Shown here piece after piece: positions 59,107 to 64,000 of a stretch of 64,000 nucleotides of DNA; the first letter of the stretch is position 1; every line of letters starts with the position of its first letter. The notes under the pieces were generated by a model. That model had not been told where the DNA came from. It saw only the letters and a program-made list of their open reading frames with translations, and did not search any database. The position numbers and the translations under genes were made by a program. Source of the DNA: Ruminococcus flavefaciens 007c (lineage in GTDB: Bacteria; Bacillota; Clostridia; Oscillospirales; Ruminococcaceae); the NCBI RefSeq assembly GCF_000571935.1, contig NZ_ATAX01000025.1, forward strand, positions 149,696 to 213,695, written 5' to 3'.

Positions 59107-59754
59107 GTGAAAAATGTAATCAATCAGGATACTGCAAAAAACAAACGGTTCGAGAAGGCTGTTGAAGTATGTGCTCAGCTCTACCTCAAAAACGGCATCG
59201 ACGCAGTCAAGATGACTGACATTGCTGCAGAAAGCGGCATCGGCGTGGCTACTCTCTACCGCTGGTTCGGAACAAAAAACGCTGTAACCATCGCTGCAAT
59301 GACCTATATGTGGAATGAACTGAATAAAATGTTCAGCGGCATATTTGAGTCTGACATCTTCCTCTCACAGCCGGGCATAAAGCAGCTCAACGACCTGATG
59401 AGAATGTTTATCGTCCTTTATCAGGCACATCCCGGTTTCATGCGACTCCTCTCTGAATTTGATCTTCTGCTTATCTCAGAGAATATCCCCAAAAAGGAAC
59501 TCAAGGAGTACGAAAGATCCATAATCAACTTCTTTCCCATATTCGAAAAGTCCTATATGATCGGTATCGCCGACGGTACAGTACGTGAGATACCGGATCT
59601 AAAGTTGTTTTATCTCTCATTTGCCCATTCCCTTATGGAGCTGAGCAAAAAACTGATACAAGGTGAGCTTCTTCCGAATGACGATTTTTCTCATGCCGAG
59701 GATGAACTTGGCATGATAATCGAGACTGCTGTTTCCTACCTCAGAAAGGGGTGA
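59107..59754 (+). CDS. TetR family transcriptional regulator, GTG start
   Basis: This 215-residue protein has a TetR-type helix-turn-helix at about 12-60 (RFEKAVEVCAQLYLKNGIDAVKMTDIAAESGIGVATLYRWFGTK) and a helical ligand domain. The start is a GTG eight bases after AGGAGG; the next ATG is inside the DNA-binding region. It is followed four bases later by a GPH symporter gene, so it probably controls the operon and the divergent gene through the palindrome at 59052-59068. The ligand is unknown but may be a sugar. Confidence 0.92.
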   Translation: MKNVINQDTAKNKRFEKAVEVCAQLYLKNGIDAVKMTDIAAESGIGVATLYRWFGTKNAVTIAAMTYMWNELNKMFSGIFESDIFLSQPGIKQLNDLMRMFIVLYQAHPGFMRLLSEFDLLLISENIPKKELKEYERSIINFFPIFEKSYMIGIADGTVREIPDLKLFYLSFAHSLMELSKKLIQGELLPNDDFSHAEDELGMIIETAVSYLRKG

Positions 59755-59758
59755 GAAT

Positions 59759-61147
59759 ATGGAGACAAAAAAGACAGCTTCCAATAAAGTATTATGGATA
59801 TTTGCTGTCGGTCAGCTGGGCTGGTCCATGCTTGCAGGTATTATTACCAACTGGCTTGTCTTTTTCTATCAGCCAAACCAGGACGAGCTCGCAAAAGGAC
59901 AGATCCTATTCCTGCCTAAGATCACATTCTTCGGTCTGACGATAATAGGTCTCATCACAGCCGTAGGACGTATCTTCGACGCTGTCACCGATCCCCTTAT
60001 CGCAGGCTTCTCTGATTCCATGAAACATAAGCTCGGCAGACGCATACCCTTTATGCGCTTTGCCGCAGTCCCCTTCGGCGTTGTTACCGTGCTCATATTC
60101 TTTACGCCTTTTGAAGCGGAATCCATGAACAATGCCATTCTGCTGTTTATATTTGCAATGCTGTTCTACTTCTGCATGACCTGCTACTGCACTCCCTACA
60201 ACGCACTTATCCCTGAGCTCGGCAGAACTCAGAACGCTCGTATCAACCTTTCCACCTTTATTTCCGTTACATATTTCTTCGGTACTGCCATTGCATATCT
60301 CGTTCCCAATATTGCAGGCCTTTTCCTTACAAAATTAGGATATGCCGCAAGCTACAGGATAACAATCGCCATTATTGCAGCGATAGCTGTAATATGTATG
60401 CTCATACCGTCATTCCTCATAGACGAGAACCTGTATGCTGATACCACTCCCACAAAAAGCTCAGCCTTCCGTTCCCTGCTTTCAACCATCAAAAATAAGG
60501 AGTTTCTCATATTTGTATGCTCCGATATCCTTTACTGGATCGGTCTCACTCTCTTCCAGACAGGTCTTTCCTTCTATATCACCGTACTTCTGGGAATGTC
60601 TCCCTCTATGACTTTCCCGCTTTTTGCGGTAATGACAGCGGTATCACTTATATTCTATCCCCTTGTAAATATATTCTCAAAAATGCTCGGCAAGAAGAAA
60701 CTGATAGCATTTGCCTTCCTTTTCTTCTCTTTTACTTTCTTTATCACCTCAGCTGCAGGTTACATAAGCATACCTCCCATGATTTACGGAGTCGCAATAG
60801 CTGTGCTCGCTGCTGTTCCAATGGCTATACTTGGAATACTGCCGCAGGCTGTGGTCGCTGATATTTCAGAGGCTGACAAGGTTGATACAGGAGAAAGCCG
60901 TCAGGGGATGTTCTACGCTGCAAGAACCTTCGCTTTCAAGCTCGGTCAGTCACTGGCAATGCTGATGTTCACGAGTATGGCAACTATAAAAGCTAATGTT
61001 CCAAAGGGAGAAAAATACTATGGTCTGGGCTATCGCTGTACCGCTCTCCTTGCAGCTGTGCTGTGTCTGCTTGGCGGTCTGGTATTCCTGCAATACAATG
61101 AGAAAAAAGTTATTTCCCAAATAGAGGAGGAGCAGAAAAATGCTTAA
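59759..61147 (+). CDS. GPH family sugar:cation symporter (MelB/XylP-like)
   Basis: This 462-residue protein has 12 predicted membrane spans and the MFS/GPH signatures AVGRIFDAVTDPLIAGFSDSMKHKLGRRIPFMRFAAVPFG in the first loop and YCTPYNALIPELGRTQNAR later. GPH transporters import glycosides such as melibiose or pentosides with Na+ or H+. The GH36-like gene that follows with an 8-base overlap suggests an alpha-galactoside as substrate, which is inference. It has no C-terminal PTS IIA domain. Confidence 0.92.
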   Translation: METKKTASNKVLWIFAVGQLGWSMLAGIITNWLVFFYQPNQDELAKGQILFLPKITFFGLTIIGLITAVGRIFDAVTDPLIAGFSDSMKHKLGRRIPFMRFAAVPFGVVTVLIFFTPFEAESMNNAILLFIFAMLFYFCMTCYCTPYNALIPELGRTQNARINLSTFISVTYFFGTAIAYLVPNIAGLFLTKLGYAASYRITIAIIAAIAVICMLIPSFLIDENLYADTTPTKSSAFRSLLSTIKNKEFLIFVCSDILYWIGLTLFQTGLSFYITVLLGMSPSMTFPLFAVMTAVSLIFYPLVNIFSKMLGKKKLIAFAFLFFSFTFFITSAAGYISIPPMIYGVAIAVLAAVPMAILGILPQAVVADISEADKVDTGESRQGMFYAARTFAFKLGQSLAMLMFTSMATIKANVPKGEKYYGLGYRCTALLAAVLCLLGGLVFLQYNEKKVISQIEEEQKNA

Positions 61148-62768
61148 ATTCCGATCTGTAAAATTCCTTTACGAGGACGGCAGCGACGACTTCATGGCCG
61201 TCACTTCAAGCTCCCTCAGAAACGACAGAATGAACCTTGATATTGCTGTAAACGGTGATGTTTTCTCGGTTTATGTGACCTCCAACAATGAGATAACCAT
61301 CCGCAAGCTCTGTGCGGTGTTTGAATATGAATTCAGCGATGAACAGCGTATATTCCTCAACGGATATCAGTCCTGGACAGATTCCGCCGAGCACAGAATA
61401 AACGATAAGATACGAGGCATAAGCCATATTCCCTGCGCTATAAGAGAAAAATATGCCTTTTCACAGTACGGGGACTACAATTTCAGTTCCTACGGTGATG
61501 ATATGCACGGCTGGTCATACGGATATGTTAGAAAAGGCGATAATTACTCGTTCATAGGCTCGCTTTCTGAAAATACAGGCTTCTCTCAGATAATCACTCA
61601 GCCCGAAAAAGGACTTATTTCCATTGAAAAGGACTGCAGCGGACTTGAAGTCAACGGCGAATGGTGTGCCATGAAGGTGCTCCTTACCGAAGGCAGTGAA
61701 AATGAAGTCTTCGACCTTTACTTCGCCATGCTCGGTATAACACCGAGAAAAGCAGAGCCTGTGTTCGGCTATACGAGCTGGTACGGCCACTATCAGGATA
61801 TCAACGAAGATATCATAAGCGAGGATCTCCTCGGACTGAACGCTCTGACACTAAAAGCCGATGTCTTTCAGATAGATGACGGCTGGCAGATCGCTGTCGG
61901 TGACTGGCTTTCCGTAGATGAAGACAAATTCCCGCATCTGATGAAAAAAGCTGCCGGGGATATAAAAAAAGCAGGTCTTATCCCAGGAATATGGCTTGCC
62001 CCATTTGTATGCGAGGAAGATTCCGAACTGTTCAGGACGAAAAAAGAATGGCTCCTGACCGATGAAAAGGGTTATCCCGTAAAAGGCGGATCAAACTGGA
62101 GCGACTTCTATGCTCTTGACATTTATCATCCCCAGGTACGGGAATACATAAAAAGAGTACTGCGTACTGCTGTTGATGACTGGGGCTACGGACTCCTGAA
62201 GCTTGATTTCCTATACGCTGCCTGCCTCATGCCGAGAAAAAACAAAACCCGCGGTCAGGTAATGTCTGAAGCTATGGACTTCCTCAGAGAATGTGCTGCC
62301 GACACCATGATACTCGCCTGCGGAGTTCCGCTTGCCTCTGCATTTGGCAAGGTGGAATACTGCCGTATCGGCTGCGATGTCAGTCTGGACTGGAACGACA
62401 AGCCTCATATGCGTCTTATGCACAGAGAAAGGATAAGCACAAGAAATTCTCTGTTGAATACGGTATTCCGCCGTCAGCTGGACGGACGGGCTTTTCTCAA
62501 TGATCCTGATGTATTTCTTCTGCGCCCCTGCAATAATTCACTATCCGATGAGCATAAAAAATGCCTTGCGGAAATAAATGCAATGATGGGAAGCGTTCTT
62601 TTTACTTCGGATAATTTCTATGACTATACCGACGAGGAAATCAAGGAGCTTTCCAAGATCATGCAGATACGCGATGCCGAGGTCATATCAGCAGACTTTG
62701 ACGATGATATTCTGACACTTAGGTTTTCGGTAAAAGGCAAAAAATACATAAAAAAATATAATATGTAG
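61140..62768 (+). CDS. GH36-like alpha-glycosidase (alpha-galactosidase type)
   Basis: This 542-residue protein has a beta N-terminal domain (about 1-190) and a barrel domain. GH36 signatures: FGYTSWYGHYQDINEDII, VFQIDDGWQIAVGDWL, GIWLAPFVCEEDSELF, the nucleophile D356 in LLKLDFLYAAC, and the acid/base D413 in RIGCDVSLDW. It is shorter than typical GH36 alpha-galactosidases (about 700), so the substrate could differ. It has no signal peptide and should act on sugar brought in by the symporter. Confidence 0.88.
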   Translation: MLKFRSVKFLYEDGSDDFMAVTSSSLRNDRMNLDIAVNGDVFSVYVTSNNEITIRKLCAVFEYEFSDEQRIFLNGYQSWTDSAEHRINDKIRGISHIPCAIREKYAFSQYGDYNFSSYGDDMHGWSYGYVRKGDNYSFIGSLSENTGFSQIITQPEKGLISIEKDCSGLEVNGEWCAMKVLLTEGSENEVFDLYFAMLGITPRKAEPVFGYTSWYGHYQDINEDIISEDLLGLNALTLKADVFQIDDGWQIAVGDWLSVDEDKFPHLMKKAAGDIKKAGLIPGIWLAPFVCEEDSELFRTKKEWLLTDEKGYPVKGGSNWSDFYALDIYHPQVREYIKRVLRTAVDDWGYGLLKLDFLYAACLMPRKNKTRGQVMSEAMDFLRECAADTMILACGVPLASAFGKVEYCRIGCDVSLDWNDKPHMRLMHRERISTRNSLLNTVFRRQLDGRAFLNDPDVFLLRPCNNSLSDEHKKCLAEINAMMGSVLFTSDNFYDYTDEEIKELSKIMQIRDAEVISADFDDDILTLRFSVKGKKYIKKYNM

Positions 62769-62805
62769 CTATCAGGCTTCTGATCAGGAGCAAGAATACA
62801 AAAAA

Positions 62806-62829
62806 GCGGTCTTCTCGTTGGAAGACCGC
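62806..62829. terminator. Stem-loop after the GH36 gene
   Basis: GCGGTCTTC and GAAGACCGC form a perfect 9-bp stem with a six-base loop. The T-run is on the minus strand side (six A upstream on plus), while the preceding gene is on the plus strand. It may still slow plus-strand transcription. Confidence 0.5.
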
Positions 62830-62907
62830 ATGTTTAAGACTCATAATGTCGATTTATGTCGTTTTTTGTCGGCTTTATAAGATAAAATCTTTTAAGAGGT
62901 GATTTTT

Positions 62908-63714
62908 TTGAATGAAAAGAACTCCTTAAGAAAATACGTGATCTCGGTCATATGCTCCGCCGTCGTCATTGCATCTGCCGCATTCTGCTTCCGCGCAAAT
63001 GATACAAAACAGAATACATCAACAATTATTATAGAAAGTAACCGAAGCATCACAGCTAAAGTCACTACGGTAAGCTCGGCCGAAAATAAAAAGTCACCTC
63101 AAACAACTATAAAGACAACCAAAGCAAGAAATACCCGTACTCAGAAAACTACCGATGTCAGCAATAAAACTAACAATGACGAATACGTATATATAGATAT
63201 TAACACTGCAGATGCAGAGCAGCTTATGCAGCTGAACGGTATAGGTGAAGTTCTGGCGGAAGAAATAATGAAATACCGCGAGGAAAACGGAAGCTTCCGA
63301 AATATTGAGGAGATCATGAATGTCAGTGGCATTGGCAGCGGAATTTTCAATAAAATACAGGAGCATATCTATGTGAATGATCCTGTCTACGAATACTCCG
63401 AGAAAAACGAACCTATAGAAACTCAAGAAGCAGAACCTGAGACAGATACTCTCACCGAGCATATAATGACACTCGAAGAAGCTGCACCTATCAATATAAA
63501 CAGTGCTGATGCAGAGCTTCTTCAGCTGCTGCCGCACGTAGACGCCGAAACAGCTGATAAGATACTTATTTTCCGTCAGCAGTCGGGCGGTTTCAAGAAT
63601 GAATATGAGCTTCTACTAATAGAAGGGCTTTCCCGCAGTGAGGTTGACGATATTCTTCCCTATGTAAGCATTACAGAAAAAAGCGAATCAGCTGACAGCA
63701 GCAATACAGAATAA
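62908..63714 (+). CDS. ComEA-like protein with two helix-hairpin-helix modules, TTG start
   Basis: This 268-residue protein has one N-terminal membrane span (about 9-27, YVISVICSAVVIASAAFCF), a Thr/Lys-rich stalk (about 30-90), and two ComEA-type HhH modules: ININTADAEQLMQLNGIGEVLAEEIMKYREENGSF (about 93-150) and ININSADAELLQLLPHVDAETADKILIFRQQSGGF (about 190-260). ComEA binds DNA outside the membrane during uptake. The first module has the GIG hairpin; in the second it is HVD, so it may not bind DNA. I chose the TTG at 62908 because AGAGGTGA lies five bases before it; a GTG at 62899 overlaps that site. Confidence 0.82.
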   Translation: MNEKNSLRKYVISVICSAVVIASAAFCFRANDTKQNTSTIIIESNRSITAKVTTVSSAENKKSPQTTIKTTKARNTRTQKTTDVSNKTNNDEYVYIDINTADAEQLMQLNGIGEVLAEEIMKYREENGSFRNIEEIMNVSGIGSGIFNKIQEHIYVNDPVYEYSEKNEPIETQEAEPETDTLTEHIMTLEEAAPININSADAELLQLLPHVDAETADKILIFRQQSGGFKNEYELLLIEGLSRSEVDDILPYVSITEKSESADSSNTE

Positions 63715-63733
63715 TGGTTTTGTATAAAAAAGA

Positions 63734-63779
63734 TCTCCCGAACAGTATCCGTTTTTTCCTCTGTCCGGGAGACTTTTTT
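63734..63779 (+). terminator. Rho-independent terminator of the ComEA-like gene
   Basis: TCTCCCGAACA and TGTCCGGGAGA pair with one mismatch around a 17-base loop and are followed by six T residues. Confidence 0.85.
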
Positions 63780-63862
63780 ATTCATGATATCTTCGCCATA
63801 AAAGCAAAAAAGCCCGATTAATCGGACTCATTTGCTAATGACATTTTCATACATGCCAGCAA

Positions 63863-63939
63863 TGGTGGGCCATTAGGGACTCGAACCCCAGACCGTCCGG
63901 TTATGAGCCGGATGCTCTAACCAACTGAGCTAATGGCCC
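63863..63939 (-). tRNA. tRNA with CAT anticodon (Ile2 or elongator Met)
   Basis: On the minus strand a complete cloverleaf is visible. The acceptor stem GGGCCAT pairs with ATGGCCC, the D arm is AGCTCAGTTGGTTAGAGC, the anticodon arm CCGGCTCATAACCGG carries CAT, the T arm is GGGGTTCGAGTCCC-like, the discriminator is A, and CCA is encoded. The anticodon loop CTCATAA and its stem resemble the lysidine-modified tRNA-Ile(CAU) of B. subtilis, but similar clostridial tRNAs are often annotated as Met. It is not the initiator, since the first base pair is formed. Confidence 0.92.
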
Positions 63940-63948
63940 TATAACAGT

Positions 63949-63975
63949 TATCGGAAGCTTCTTTAGCTTCCGATA
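63949..63975. other. Stem-loop near the right edge
   Basis: TATCGGAAGC and GCTTCCGATA form a perfect 10-bp stem with a seven-base loop just upstream of the tRNA gene. There is no T-run on either side within view; it could belong to a tRNA or rRNA operon beyond the edge. Confidence 0.5.
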
Positions 63976-64000
63976 GCATATATAGTGTCGGCACTGATCC

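Noticed and set aside
62806..62829. Strong plus-strand terminator after the GH36 gene
   Set aside because: The T-run is on the wrong side for plus-strand transcription, so it is listed only as a stem-loop.

Overview
The window looks like chromosome from a fibre-degrading, cellulosome-forming Ruminococcus (Clostridia, Oscillospiraceae), close in style to R. flavefaciens or R. champanellensis. The reasons are five secreted proteins with dockerin modules, Thr-rich linkers, plant-wall hydrolases (GH5, GH30, GH43, GH105), a sporulation sigma factor, and Firmicute-type promoters (TTGACA/TATAAT with 17-bp spacing) and ribosome sites. The species is inferred from gene content only. There is no rRNA, IS element, prophage or CRISPR array; one tRNA lies at the right end.

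Layout. 1-2.8 kb (minus): PHP phosphoesterase, YdcF-like protein, a 65-residue protein and a truncated sugar isomerase/epimerase. 3-9.7 kb (minus): an RNA-modification operon (tmcAL, mnmA, trmN-like, rsmI) that also carries a C39-like lipoprotein, a HAD phosphatase and an isochorismatase-GNAT fusion. 9.9-12.1 kb: acetate kinase and DUF3737. 12.3-14.5 kb: an ECF sigma factor and a membrane protein whose Thr-stalked ectodomain contains repeats. 14.6-17.8 kb: AraC regulator, pyridoxal/pyridoxamine kinase, a small unknown protein and sigG. 17.9-22 kb: a sugar ABC importer with a GH105 unsaturated rhamnogalacturonyl hydrolase, i.e. pectin oligomer uptake and cleavage. 22.1-23.6 kb: NfeD and an SPFH protein. 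23.9-29.7 kb: MBOAT, DHHW/SGNH protein, FkbH-like HAD, acyl carrier protein and metallophosphoesterase, a layout like dlt but with another loading enzyme. 29.8-34.8 kb: rlmB, a degenerate P-type ATPase-like protein and an LCP ligase. 34.8-43.4 kb: YhfC protease, aminotransferase, transglutaminase-dockerin protein, a TPR-like membrane protein, a GH3 hexosaminidase and an orphan PglX-like methyltransferase. 43.6-57 kb: a c-di-GMP phosphodiesterase-like protein and the cellulosomal block (DUF4874/DUF4832-dockerin, GH5-dockerin, CBM13-dockerin-GH43-GH43, GH30-CBM22-dockerin-SGNH), with TfoX_N and CDP-alcohol transferase genes between. 57.5-62.8 kb: a TetR-controlled divergon with a GT-B-like protein on one side and TetR, GPH symporter and GH36 on the other. 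62.9-64 kb: a ComEA-like protein and a CAT-anticodon tRNA.

The best candidates for undescribed biology are the dlt-like cluster with an FkbH-type loader (23.9-29.7 kb), the P-type ATPase-like protein that has lost its catalytic motifs (30.65-33.2 kb), and two internal dockerins whose F-hand halves are in the reverse order to those of the C-terminal dockerins nearby.
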